From CAIWHR01 sp963773195 (GTDB lineage Bacteria > Pseudomonadota > Gammaproteobacteria > Burkholderiales > Casimicrobiaceae), in NCBI GenBank assembly GCA_963773195.1, contig CAVZAE010000009.1:146246-210245 (forward strand): a DNA stretch of 64,000 nucleotides, given 5' to 3'. Position 1 is the stretch's first letter; the number at the start of each line of letters is the position of its first letter. This document shows, piece by piece, positions 17,175-26,873 of the stretch. Made by a program: the position numbers and the translations under genes. The notes beneath the pieces are model-generated. The model saw only the letters and a list, made by a program, of their open reading frames with translations, was not told the DNA's origin and ran no database searches.

Positions 17175-17498
17175 ATGGCGCGCACGCTGATCAAGGTGCC
17201 GCCACTCGCCGAAGCGCGGCGAGATCGATCGAGATCCGCGCGCTGATCGCGCACCCGATGGAAACCGGCTATCGGCCGATGCAGCGGGACAGAAGCTGCC
17301 GCGCGACATCCTCCGGCGCTTCACCTGCCGCTACAACGGGGAGCTCGGTGTTCAGCGCCGAGCTGTATCCGGCGATCGCCGCCAACCCGTACTTCGCGTT
17401 CTCGACGGTCGCTGCGGAGAGCGGCACGCTCACCTTCACGTGGGAAGGGCGACAACGGCTTCGCGCAGACGGAGACCGTCCTGCTCGCCGTGACATGA
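17175..17498 (+). pseudogene. soxZ: SoxZ, frameshifted
   Basis: Starts MARTLIKVPP and, across frame changes near 17215, 17285 and 17450, yields IEIRALIAHPMETGYRP, FTCRYNGELVFSAELYPAIAANPYFAF and SGTLTFTWEGDNGFAQTE, the characteristic SoxZ sequence of about 105 residues. SoxZ forms the SoxYZ heterodimer. Its stop overlaps the soxA start by four bases (ATGA). Confidence 0.75.
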
Positions 17499-18262
17499 AG
17501 CCTGCGGCGTGTCTCGTCGCAGTCTCGTTGCTGCGGCGGCCGGCGCCGCCGACCGCGGGCCGATGCGCGCCACTCGGGCTTCGACGACCATGAGCCCGGC
17601 GACGCAGGCGATGCAGCGCGACGACGCGCAGAACCCGGGGATGCTGTGGGTGGGCGAGGGCGAGGCGCTGTGGAGCGGCAGGGTCGGGTCACGGAACCAA
17701 TCGTGCGCGAGTTGCCACGGCGATGCCGCGAAGTCGATGCGCGGCGTCGCCGCGCGCTACCCGGCGTTCGACGATCATCTCGGGCGACCCGTCGATCTTG
17801 GCCAGCGCATCAACCTGTGCCGCACCGAGCAGCAGGGGGCGCCGCCGCTCGCGGCCGAGAGCCACGACCTGCTGGCGCTCGAGGCGTTCGTCGCGCATCA
17901 GTCGCGCGGCCTGCCGATCGCGCCGCCCCAGGATCCGCGGCTTGCCCCGTCCTCGAACGCGGTCGCACGCTGTGGCAAACGCGCATCGGTCAGCTCGATC
18001 TCTCCTGCGCGCAGTGCCACGACGACAACCCGGGTCGCCGCGTCGGCGGCAGCGTGATCCCGCAGGCCCACCCTACGGGCTACCCGATCTACCGGCTCGA
18101 GTGGCAGCGGCCGGGTCGCTGCAGCGCCGCCTGCGCAGGTGCATGATCGGCGTGCGCGCCGAGCCGTACCCGTATGGCGCGCCGGAGCTGGTCGATCTCG
18201 AGCTCTACCTGGCGCAGCGCGCGGCGGGGCTTCCCATCGATACGCCGGGCGTCCGGCCGTAG
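17495..18262 (+). pseudogene. soxA: SoxA, dihaem cytochrome c, frameshifted
   Basis: About 255 residues after repair. Two haem motifs are visible, CASCH (near 17710) and CAQCH (near 18015), plus the segment RCMIGVRAEPYPYGAPELV that carries the active-site Cys ligand of SoxA. Frame changes near 17590, 17960 and 18110. SoxA with SoxX catalyses the first step of thiosulfate oxidation. The order soxXYZA with no soxB or soxCD in the window means a complete pathway would need genes elsewhere. Confidence 0.78.
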
Positions 18263-18289
18263 AAACCGGGTCGGGTGAGCGGCGCGACC

Positions 18290-19288
18290 CTACTTCTGTC
18301 CGTACGTCCCCGTGGCCGTCCCGTCGGCGCCATTCGCTTCGATCGTGTTCGACAACGGTGTCAGGATCGATCCATTGGCACCGGTCTGGATCCCGGTCGC
18401 GTTGCGCGAGATGAGGTTCCCGGTAAGGCGGGCGGTGGCTGCGCTGCCGCCACCCTGGACGTAGACGCCGGTCGCGTTGCGAACGACGGTCGACCCCGCC
18501 ATGGCGAGCGTGATCGCGCCGCCGCGGGCATCGACGCCATTGCCCGCGTTGTTCGACACCATCACGTTGTCGACCGACGCGTCGAGCGCCTGGCCGGCTC
18601 CGGTCTGCAGGCTTATCGCATGGCCAAGGTTGTCGACGAACACGGAGTTGCGCAGCGTGACCGATCCCGCGAACGTGCCCGCGGAAAGCCCGATACCGTT
18701 CCCTTCAATCCGCGTGTTGTCGATCATGACGGCAGCGACTGTCGTGGCGTTCGAGACCAGCACGCCGGCCGTTCCGCCACGGATGAAGCTGTCCTTGAGC
18801 GAGAGCCTGCTCGCCCCGGCGGGTGCAAAGCGAATGTTGGCGTTCGATGGCCCGTTGAATCCGCGGACCGTGCAGTTCTCAATATAGAGGGCGGCGCCGG
18901 AATTGAAGACAATGCCGTTGTTGCCGCCCTGCGCATTCACAGTCAATCCGCGCAGGACGACCTCGTCGGAAGCGCCGGCGCTCACGACGATGCCATCGCC
19001 GCTCAAGACCGAGACGCCTGCATACGTACCTGGGGGCGCAACCAACGAGACGGCCTTGTTGATCGTAACCGGCCCGTAGCCGGCGGAGTCAAGTACGACG
19101 ATCTCGCCGCCTGGGTTGGTCTGGGCCAACGCCACCGATAACGATCGGCACGGCAGCGTGAGCGAGCACGGATTCGCATCGTTACCATCGCTCGCGACGA
19201 ACGTGCGTTGTGCCGTTGCGGACGCGGGGGCGATCGAAGCGATCCAAACCGCTGCGGTCAGAAGGGCAGTCACAAGGATCCGATTCAT
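18290..19288 (-). CDS. Secreted right-handed beta-helix repeat protein
   Basis: 332 residues from the ATG at 19288 (GGAG about seven bases upstream; a GTG four codons earlier is also possible). Signal peptide to about residue 25, then AQRTFVASDGNDANPCSL and VLDSAGYGPVTI as in its paralogues. Repeats with asymmetrical Asn and small residues (LTVNAQGGNNGIVFN, VMIDNTRIEGNGIGL) fit a parallel beta-helix. The C-terminus NTIEANGADGTATGTYGQK is nearly repeated at the end of the next gene (NTIEANGVDGAPTATYSAK), showing recent shared ancestry. Function unknown; convergent with soxA. Confidence 0.82.
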   Translation of the reverse strand: MNRILVTALLTAAVWIASIAPASATAQRTFVASDGNDANPCSLTLPCRSLSVALAQTNPGGEIVVLDSAGYGPVTINKAVSLVAPPGTYAGVSVLSGDGIVVSAGASDEVVLRGLTVNAQGGNNGIVFNSGAALYIENCTVRGFNGPSNANIRFAPAGASRLSLKDSFIRGGTAGVLVSNATTVAAVMIDNTRIEGNGIGLSAGTFAGSVTLRNSVFVDNLGHAISLQTGAGQALDASVDNVMVSNNAGNGVDARGGAITLAMAGSTVVRNATGVYVQGGGSAATARLTGNLISRNATGIQTGANGSILTPLSNTIEANGADGTATGTYGQK

Positions 19289-19312
19289 CGCGTTCTCCAC
19301 TCTGGCATCGTG

Positions 19313-22300
19313 TCATTTGGCGCTGTAGGTTGCGGTCGGCGCGCCGTCCACGCCGTTGGCCTCGATCGTGTTGTTGCCGCGCGAGTTGACGGCGCCGGCG
19401 AAGATCTCGATGCCGACGCCATTGCGCGTGATGCGGTTGCCGTCGATCCATATCGCCGATGCTGGCGCGCAGCAGCCGACGAGCAGACCTTGGGAGGTAC
19501 TGCTTGCGAACGATGAATTGCGCACGAAGGCCATTGCCGGCTCGCTGCCGCCAACGATGAACCCTTGCGCGACCCCCGAGATCGTCACGCGGTCGAGCGT
19601 CGCCGTGAGCGGCACGCCCCCGGCGCCGGCGACCTGGATACCGATGTCGCCCGGACCTGCGACCAAAGCGTTGCGCACCGCAACGGTGCCGGCCGCGCTT
19701 ACAGACAGGCTCCACCTGTTGCCCTCGAGGCGGACGTTGTCGAGCAGCACGCCGACGTCGGCGAAACTCGCGGCCACAATGCCGCGGTCATAGGATTGGA
19801 TCGTGCTGTCCTTGATCGAAAGTCGCGCGGGCGTCGCCGGCTGAAACCAGACCCCGGCGGCGCCTGTGAGCGGGTTCCCGCGAACGGTCAGGTTCTCGAG
19901 GTGGAGGCTCCCGCCGCTGTTGAAGACAATTCCATCAGAGTCGCCCGCTACCGCCAGGCCGCGCAGGACGATCGTGTCGGACGGCGTCGCCGATACCGTC
20001 AGCGCGTCGACGAGTGGAGTCCCTGTGATGGCGGGGCGCGCATTCTGTGGCGCAACGATGGACACCGATGTCAGGATCGTCGCCGCGCCGAAGTCGGCCG
20101 AATCGAGCAGCAAGACCTCGCCGCCGCGTGCCGTGGTTTTAAGCGCCTGTGCCAAGGTGCGGCACGGCGCGACGACCAAGCATGCGGCCGTGTCGTTGCC
20201 GTAGGAGGCGACGAACGAGCGTTGCGGCAGCGATGGAGGCGTCGAGGCGATCGTGTACGCCTTTACCAACGCACGCTCATCGAAGCCGGGGGAATGCGTC
20301 GTCACTCCCGCGATGGCGACGCGGCCGCCACGCGTCGCGAGGCGCAGTGCATCCGTTACCGGCACGGTGGAGAGCAGCTCGAGCCCGAACGTCGGATCGG
20401 GACTGCCACCATTCAGCAGGCGCAGAGCAAGCCAGTTGCCGCTCGCGTCCCGCGCCGCGACGACCGTGTCCCCGGCATCGGTCACCGCGATCGATATCGC
20501 CTCGGAGCCGGACTGGAACAGCGGCTGCAGGCCGGCCGTGCCGAACGTCGGATCCAGTTGCCCCGCCGGTGTCACGCGCGCGAGGGTTGCGGCGCCATTG
20601 ATCCTGCCGCCGAGGACTACGCTGCCGTCGGGCTGCATTGCCGCGGAGACCGTCTGGTCGGGTGGGGTGCTCGGAGTGACGTAGACGATGCCGCCGGTGC
20701 CATACGACGGATCGGGTACCCCGCTCGCGAGCAACCGCAGCACGAACCACTTGTGGAACGATCCGAGATCGGCGCCACCCGCGATGAGCATCTTGCCGCC
20801 GGCCGGGAACATCACCGCCGCGACGGATGTAAAGGGGAACGGTCCCGTGACGTCGGATTCGCCACCGACGCCGAATCCAGCATCCAGCGCTCCGAGTGAC
20901 GAAAAGCGTTGTATCGCCACCGTAGTTGAGTAGTCGTGGACCGCCGTGACGATCTTCCCGTCCGGCTGCACGGCAACAGCGGCGGAACGAGTGGTCCCCC
21001 CGGCCGACGGGTACTCGACAATGCCGGTGCCGCCGAAGGTCGGGTCGAGGGCCCCGTTGGCATCCAGTCGGACGAGAGAGTTGGCGGCGCCGTGGTATCC
21101 GGCGACGACCAGTTTTCCGTCGTCTTGGAAGGCGCCGTCGGTCCAGACGGTTCCGAGCATTCCAAGGTCGGCCGCCAACACGTGACCGCTTTGCCCGAAA
21201 GCGGGCGACGGGCGTCCGTTCGCCTCGAGCATTGCGATGCCGCCGTCGCCCGGAGCGCCCAAGGCGCTGCCTATCAGCGCCACCTTGCCTCCGGTGGAGA
21301 CCGCAGCCCTGACGACGGTCGCCAGCGATGCGGCAACGTCAATTAGAGGCGCCGCCACAGCGCGCCACTGAGAAGTCGCTAAACCACCCGAGTCGATGTG
21401 GAGCGTCACCGCAGACGCATTGGCGTTGCCGATCGCAAGGACTTCTCCGCCGATGCCCGTTGCAACGGCCATCGAATTCATTTGTGAGCCTGTGGTCAGG
21501 CCAGCCGCTACGATCCCCGCCGTGCCGAAGCTCGGATCGGGCGACCCGTCGGCATTTAGGCGGGCCAGCGCAAGGTCTCCGGAGAGCGCGCCTGGAACCA
21601 GGTATTCGATCGGAGCGGGCGAAGCGGGGCGAAGGTCGAGCGAAGAGTGGAACGCCGTGCACGCCGGCGTCGGCCTTGCCTCCAACGCCGAAGCTTGGAT
21701 CGAGCGTCCCCGTCATGTCGAACTGGTAAAGAAAGTGGTTGCCGCTTGCGCCGGCACCCGTATTGAACGTTCCCAATCCCACGAACTTGCCGCCGGGCAG
21801 TTCTTCGATTTGACCGAAGCTCGTAGCGTCGACGGCGAGCGCGAGGGTTCCGCCCGCGCCGAACGTCGGATCGGGATGGCCATTCGCGTCCAGCCGATGC
21901 AGATCCGGTTGCCGAAGATACGGGAACGCGTCTGGGTAGTTCGCGGTCGCCAGATAGAGTCCTCCGCTGCTTGCGAAGCGCAGGCTTGTCGGGACCGATG
22001 TCGGAGAGCCGAAGGGCAATACGGGACGCGCGGGAAGCACGGTGATCCCGTTGACTCCGAAGGTGGCGTCGACCGTGCCGTCCGCGGCGAGCCGCAGCAC
22101 GCCGGTGCCGCCGGTGGTTTGCCCTGCGACCAGCATCCCGCCGCCGGGTAGCGCAAGGATGCTGCTCGCCTTCGCGCCGGGATTTCCGGGCGGCAATCCC
22201 GCGACGCCTCCGTTTGCAAACGTCCCGTCGAGCGTTCCGTCCGCAAGCAGCCGATACACGCACGGGTCCGAGGCGCAAGGCGCGCCGCTCGCTCCGATCA

Positions 22301-22623
22301 GCCAGCGTCCCGCTGCGTCGATCTCGAAGGTGCTCGCGCCGACTTGCGGTGGAAGTGCATTGAGTTGCAGTACGCCGCCAGTACCAAACGACGAGTCGAG
22401 GCTGCCTGACGCGAGGTAATGCGCAATGACGATGTGCCCCCCGACGCTGCCCAGGGCTAGCCACCCTCCTGCCGGTAGCGGTCTCACGTGGTCAAGGCCA
22501 GAATCCGGCACAAGCCCTACCCGCTGCGACCCATTTGGTACCGAACGAAGGATCGAGCGTGAGCAGGCTGCCCGTCGCGCTGGTCGCGAGCACGAGCAGG
22601 AGTGACGCGATTCCCGCGCGCAA
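19313..22623 (-). pseudogene. Delta-60 repeat plus beta-helix fusion protein, two frameshifts
   Basis: About 1,100 residues if repaired. After a hydrophobic leader (TTG start near 22623, uncertain), about a dozen delta-60 repeats follow, each with a core like LDPSFGxGG (LDSSFGTGG, VDATFGVNG, PDPTFGAGG), probably a beta-propeller. From about 20240 to the stop the chain is a beta-helix domain of the same family as the neighbours (QRSFVASYGNDTAACL, LLDSADFG). Frame changes are needed near 22535 (just after the first LDPSFG) and near 21660. Same strand and 24 bases upstream of the 18290-19288 paralogue. Probably secreted; role unknown. Confidence 0.75.
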
Positions 22624-22799
22624 GACAGTTGCGCGCGAGTGCGCCGACGTCGAAGGACAACAAGAATGCTCCCCTTGGAGGCGCCCGAAATAGTCCGAGC
22701 GGCAGAGTCCCTTGTTGCATTTACCCGCAATTCCGGGCAAAACGCAAATCCGCTAGAATCTTCGACCCCTCGGGCGCGCAACCCTCGGGAAACGTTCCC

Positions 22800-23753
22800 A
22801 TGAGCGAGAAGAAATTCGCGTCGCAAGCCGACCTGGTCGAGAAGAAGGTCAGCTTCGACAAGCTGTCCGATCACGCGTACGCGTACACCGCCGAAGGCGA
22901 TCCCAACACCGGCGTCGTCGTCGGCGACGACGCCGTGATGGTGATCGATACCCAGGCGACGCCGGTGATGGCGCAGGACGTCATCCGGCGCATCCGCCAG
23001 GTCACCGACAAGCCGATCAAGTACGTCACGCTGTCGCACTACCATGCGGTGCGCGTGCTGGGCGCATCCGGCTACAAGCCGGAGCACGTCATCGCGAGCC
23101 GCGACACGTACGATCTCATCGTCGAGCGCGGCGAAGCCGACATGAAGAGCGAAATCGAGCGTTTCCCGCGCCTCTTCCAGGCGGTCGAGTCGGTGCCCGG
23201 CCTCACCTGGCCGACGCTCGTGTTCGAGCGACATCTCACGCTATGGATGGGCAAGCTGCAGGTCGAACTCATGCAGCTTGGACGGGGCCACACCAAGGGC
23301 GATACGGTGGTCTGGCTACCGCAGGAAAAGATCCTGTTCTCGGGCGATCTGGTTGAATACGACGCGACGCCGTACACGGGCGACGCCTATCTCGCTGATT
23401 GGCCTGCCACGCTCGATGCCATTGCCGAGCTCGGACCGCAAAAGCTCGTACCGGGGCGTGGCGCGTCGCTGCAGTCGCCCGCGGCGGTGAAGGCGGGCCT
23501 CGACGGCACGCGCGCGTTCGTTACCCAGATGTTCGACGCCGTGAAGCATGGTGCACGAGCGGGCAGGGACCTGCGGAGCGTCTACCGCGAGACCTACGAC
23601 CTGCTGAAGCCCCAGTTCGGTCATTGGGTGATCTTCGACCACTGCCTGCCTTTCGACGTCTCGCGTGCGTTCGACGAGGCGACACAGTACAAGGATCCGC
23701 GGATCTGGACGGCGCAGCGCGACAAGGCGATGTGGGAAGCGCTCGAAGGGTGA
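22800..23753 (+). CDS. MBL-fold metallo-hydrolase
   Basis: 317 residues. Metallo-beta-lactamase fold: GVVVGDDAVMVIDTQATP, then the metal site as LSHYHAVRVLG, a second site RGHTKGDT and third FSGDLVEY. The usual HxHxDH is reduced to HYHAVR, so the Asp and last His of metal site 2 are missing; GHTKGD and SGD are kept. The C-terminal third (about 230-317) has RSVYRETYDLLKPQFGHW and is longer than a minimal MBL. It precedes the flavin hydroxylase and dioxygenase cluster on the same strand but is separated by a beta-helix gene. Possibly a hydrolase of a ring-cleavage product. Confidence 0.8.
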   Translation: MSEKKFASQADLVEKKVSFDKLSDHAYAYTAEGDPNTGVVVGDDAVMVIDTQATPVMAQDVIRRIRQVTDKPIKYVTLSHYHAVRVLGASGYKPEHVIASRDTYDLIVERGEADMKSEIERFPRLFQAVESVPGLTWPTLVFERHLTLWMGKLQVELMQLGRGHTKGDTVVWLPQEKILFSGDLVEYDATPYTGDAYLADWPATLDAIAELGPQKLVPGRGASLQSPAAVKAGLDGTRAFVTQMFDAVKHGARAGRDLRSVYRETYDLLKPQFGHWVIFDHCLPFDVSRAFDEATQYKDPRIWTAQRDKAMWEALEG

Positions 23754-23818
23754 AGGACGGCCGGGCGAACGATTCGACAATCATTGCCGCTCTCGACGCG
23801 GCGCCAAGGGAGACCGCA

Positions 23819-24946
23819 ATGACGCTTCGAGTTTCAGCGTTCGCCGCTGTGACTATGGTCGCATCGTTGTTCGCTGCGCACGCCCACGCCGCGGCCCAGC
23901 GGACATTTGTGTCGACGACCGGTGTCGCGAACCCGGCGTGCTCGCTCGCCGCACCGTGCCGCGCCTTATCCGAGGCTCTGGCGGCAACCTTGCCAGCGGG
24001 CGAGATCGTCGTGCTCGATTCCGGAGGCTATGGCGGCGGGACGATTACGCAGGCGGTGTCGATCGTCGCGCCCCCCGGGATCTACGCCGGAATCGCGGTA
24101 TTCAGCGGCGACGGGATCACGATCAACGCAGGCACGAGCGATATCGTGAAGCTTCGCGGACTGACGCTCAATGGTCTGGGCGGCGTCAATGGGATCGTCG
24201 TGAATACCGTGGGCCTGCTCGAAATCGATGACGTTCGCGTCTCCGGCTTCTCATTCAGGGGTCTCAACTTTGCCGCCAGTGGCCGCCTGACCGTCACGAA
24301 TTCCGTTTTCGAGAACAGCGGCGAGAGCGGTTTGCATGCGCAGCCGGCGAGCGGTACAGCGACGGTGACGCTCGACCAGTCGCGTTTCGATCGCAACGCC
24401 GCCAATGGCGCCGTCTTCGCGACCGGTGTGTCCGGGAGCATCCTGCGCAGCACAGCCTCGCACAATGCCAGCGTCGGGTTCCTGATCGACGCCGGGGGCA
24501 ATGCCTCGTTGTCGGATTGCAAGGTTTCCGACAGGTACGACATCGCTGAGAACTATGGGATCCTCGTGCGTGGCGGGTCAACGCAGGCAACGATAAGCCG
24601 CTGCGACGTCTTCGGCGCGTTCTACGGCTACACGGCACAGAGCGGCGCGCATGTTCAGGTCGCAGACAGCTCAGCGCAGACGGGCGGCGCAGGATTCAGC
24701 GCGCAAGACAATGGAACCGAAATGTTTGCGGAGCGCTCGACGGCATCCAACAATCAGGTCGGCTTCCAAACGTTCGATGGAGGTACGGCGCATCTGCACA
24801 TGTCGAACTGCGCGTCGACGAACAATAATTTCGGCGTGTACGTCGGATCGGGCGCGGTGGTCGAAACGCGGCAGAACAACACGATTCGCGGAAACCCTTC
24901 AGGCGATGTGTTCCACGGGGCGTTGACCGCCTTCGGTCCGCTGTAG
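23819..24946 (+). CDS. Secreted right-handed beta-helix repeat protein
   Basis: 375 residues with GGGAGA before the ATG. Signal peptide to about residue 25, then AAQRTFVSTTGVANPACSL and VLDSGGYGGGTI as in the three paralogues. The rest is a run of beta-helix turns with Asn and Ser ladders (DQSRFDRNAANGAVF, DSSAQTGGAGFSAQD). Unlike the other copies it is on the plus strand, between the MBL-fold and flavin hydroxylase genes. No catalytic motif assigned. Confidence 0.82.
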   Translation: MTLRVSAFAAVTMVASLFAAHAHAAAQRTFVSTTGVANPACSLAAPCRALSEALAATLPAGEIVVLDSGGYGGGTITQAVSIVAPPGIYAGIAVFSGDGITINAGTSDIVKLRGLTLNGLGGVNGIVVNTVGLLEIDDVRVSGFSFRGLNFAASGRLTVTNSVFENSGESGLHAQPASGTATVTLDQSRFDRNAANGAVFATGVSGSILRSTASHNASVGFLIDAGGNASLSDCKVSDRYDIAENYGILVRGGSTQATISRCDVFGAFYGYTAQSGAHVQVADSSAQTGGAGFSAQDNGTEMFAERSTASNNQVGFQTFDGGTAHLHMSNCASTNNNFGVYVGSGAVVETRQNNTIRGNPSGDVFHGALTAFGPL

Positions 24947-25005
24947 GAGTGCTTTGGTGAGGCTGCTCGGGAGGATATGAGAAAGTCGAAGAGCGCGTCG
25001 GCCCT

Positions 25006-26661
25006 ATGAAGACGTACTCGAATCCGGTCTACGCGTACGAGCGCTCGCCCGATCAGGACAGCCCGCTCCAGCGACACCCGGTAATCGTCGTCGGTGCCGG
25101 GCCGGTCGGTCTTGTGGCGGCGATCGACCTTGCGCTGCACAACGTGCCCGTCGTCGTGCTGGACGACGACGACACGGTGAGCGTCGGCTCGCGCGCCATC
25201 TGCTACGCGAAGCGCGCGCTCGAGATCCTCGATCGGCTGGGCTGTGGCGAGCGCATCGTACGGAAGGGCGTCGAGTGGAAGGTCGGTCGCACGTTCTTTC
25301 GCCACGAGCTTGTCTATGCGTTCGACCTGCTGCCCGAGAGCGGGCATCGTCGCCCCGCATTCGTCAACCTGCAGCAATACCATCTCGAGGAATGCCTGGT
25401 CGACCGCGTGGCCGAGCTGCCGGCGGCCGAGATCCGCTGGCGGAACAAGGTCGTCGGGGTGACGCCGCGAGAGAACGAAGTGCTGCTGCACATCGACACG
25501 CCGGACGGCGACTACGCGCTCGCCTGCGCGTGGCTGATCGTCTGCGACGGCTCGCGCAGCCCGGTCCGGACGATGCTCGGTCTCGAATCCGAAGGGCAGG
25601 TGTTTCACGACCGCTTCCTGATTACCGACGTCCATATGAAGTCTGAATTTCCCGCCGAGCGCTGGTTCTGGTTCGACCCGGCGTTTCACCCAGGCCAGTC
25701 CGCTCTCCTGCACCGCCAGGCTGACGACGTCTGGCGAATCGACTTCCAGTTGGGTTGGGACGCAGATCCCGAGCAGGAGCGCAAGCCGGAGCGTATCCTG
25801 CCGCGCCTGCGGGCCATGCTCGGCGAGAACGCCGAGTTCGAGATCGAGTGGGCGAGCGTCTACACCTTCGAGTGCCGGCGGATGCAGCGATTCCGTCACG
25901 GCCGCGTGCTCTTCGCCGGCGATGCCGCACACGTCGTGTCGCCCTTCGGCGCGCGCGGCGCCAACAGCGGTTTCCAGGACGCCGACAATCTCGTATGGAA
26001 GCTCAGGCTCGTGCTGGAGGATCGCGCGCCGGAGCGGCTACTGGACAGCTACGACGCCGAGCGAACCGCCGCGGCCGACGAGAACATCCTGCATTCGACC
26101 CGCGCGACCGATTTCATCACGCCGAAGACCGCGGTATCGCGCACGTTTCGCGATGCAGTGCTCGCTCTCGCCAAGCATCACGCGTTCGCGCGGAAGCTGG
26201 TCAACAGTGGCCGGCTGTCGCTTCCCTATGTGTATCGCGATTCGCCGCTCAACACGCCCGACCGTGCCGGCGAGGATTTCGCCGGCGCGATGGTTCCCGG
26301 CGCCCCCGCGGCTGACGCTCCGGTCGCGGGCGCCGACTCGGCCTGGCTCCTCGACCATCTCCACGACGGGTTCACGCTCCTCACCTTCGGGGATGCGGTA
26401 CCAGTGGAGGCGGCGAAGGTCCTCGCAGGCGACCCGATCCCATGCCGGGTCGTTCAGGTCGGGGGCCGGATCACCGCGGGGTGCGTCGCTGTACGCGACT
26501 CGAACGGGCTGCTGGCGGACCGCTACGACGGCAAACCCGGGACGTGCTACCTTCTGCGGCCCGACCAGCACGTCTGCGCGCGCTGGCGAAGCTTCGACCT
26601 GGAGGGTGTGCGCGCTGCGATTCACCGGGCGACGTGCAACGACCGAGGATCTGCACGATGA
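25006..26661 (+). CDS. FAD-dependent aromatic hydroxylase (MhpA-like)
   Basis: 551 residues. FAD-binding GxGxxG as VIVVGAGPVGLVAAIDLAL (about 25-43), the DG motif LIVCDGSRSPVR, and the second FAD motif LFAGDAAHVVSPFGARGAN with the GD pair. These define group A flavoprotein monooxygenases of the PheA/MhpA type, which use NAD(P)H and O2 to hydroxylate a phenolic ring. The C-terminal thioredoxin-like region (about 440-551) is present. It overlaps the DUF2783 gene by four bases, and the ring-cleaving dioxygenase-like gene follows, so a hydroxylation then cleavage route is likely; substrate unknown. Confidence 0.9.
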   Translation: MKTYSNPVYAYERSPDQDSPLQRHPVIVVGAGPVGLVAAIDLALHNVPVVVLDDDDTVSVGSRAICYAKRALEILDRLGCGERIVRKGVEWKVGRTFFRHELVYAFDLLPESGHRRPAFVNLQQYHLEECLVDRVAELPAAEIRWRNKVVGVTPRENEVLLHIDTPDGDYALACAWLIVCDGSRSPVRTMLGLESEGQVFHDRFLITDVHMKSEFPAERWFWFDPAFHPGQSALLHRQADDVWRIDFQLGWDADPEQERKPERILPRLRAMLGENAEFEIEWASVYTFECRRMQRFRHGRVLFAGDAAHVVSPFGARGANSGFQDADNLVWKLRLVLEDRAPERLLDSYDAERTAAADENILHSTRATDFITPKTAVSRTFRDAVLALAKHHAFARKLVNSGRLSLPYVYRDSPLNTPDRAGEDFAGAMVPGAPAADAPVAGADSAWLLDHLHDGFTLLTFGDAVPVEAAKVLAGDPIPCRVVQVGGRITAGCVAVRDSNGLLADRYDGKPGTCYLLRPDQHVCARWRSFDLEGVRAAIHRATCNDRGSAR

Positions 26662-26873
26662 GTACGCTCAACACGGCGCCCAATCTCACCGCGCCGGACG
26701 ATTTCTACCAGGACTTGATCGCGCTGCACCGCGATCTTTCGGAGAGCCAGAGTGCCCTCGTCAACGCGAAGCTGATCCTGCTCCTCGCCAACCATATCGG
26801 CGATCGCGAAGCGCTTGCCGCAGCGATGGCCGCGGCGCGCGAGGACGTCGTGCCGAGCGGAGACCCACAATGA
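26658..26873 (+). CDS. DUF2783 small protein
   Basis: 71 residues: MSTLNTAPNLTAPDDFYQDL, then helices with LLLANHIGD and AMAAAREDV. This matches DUF2783, a small protein of unknown function found between flavin hydroxylase and homogentisate-dioxygenase-like genes. It overlaps both neighbours by four bases, so the three genes are translationally coupled. Possibly a small accessory to the hydroxylase. Confidence 0.85.
   Translation: MSTLNTAPNLTAPDDFYQDLIALHRDLSESQSALVNAKLILLLANHIGDREALAAAMAAAREDVVPSGDPQ

Noticed and set aside
25922..26869. N-terminal extension of the dioxygenase frame
   Set aside because: The frame is open upstream but is antiphase to the flavin hydroxylase gene; the ATG at 26870 with the coupled overlap is the start.
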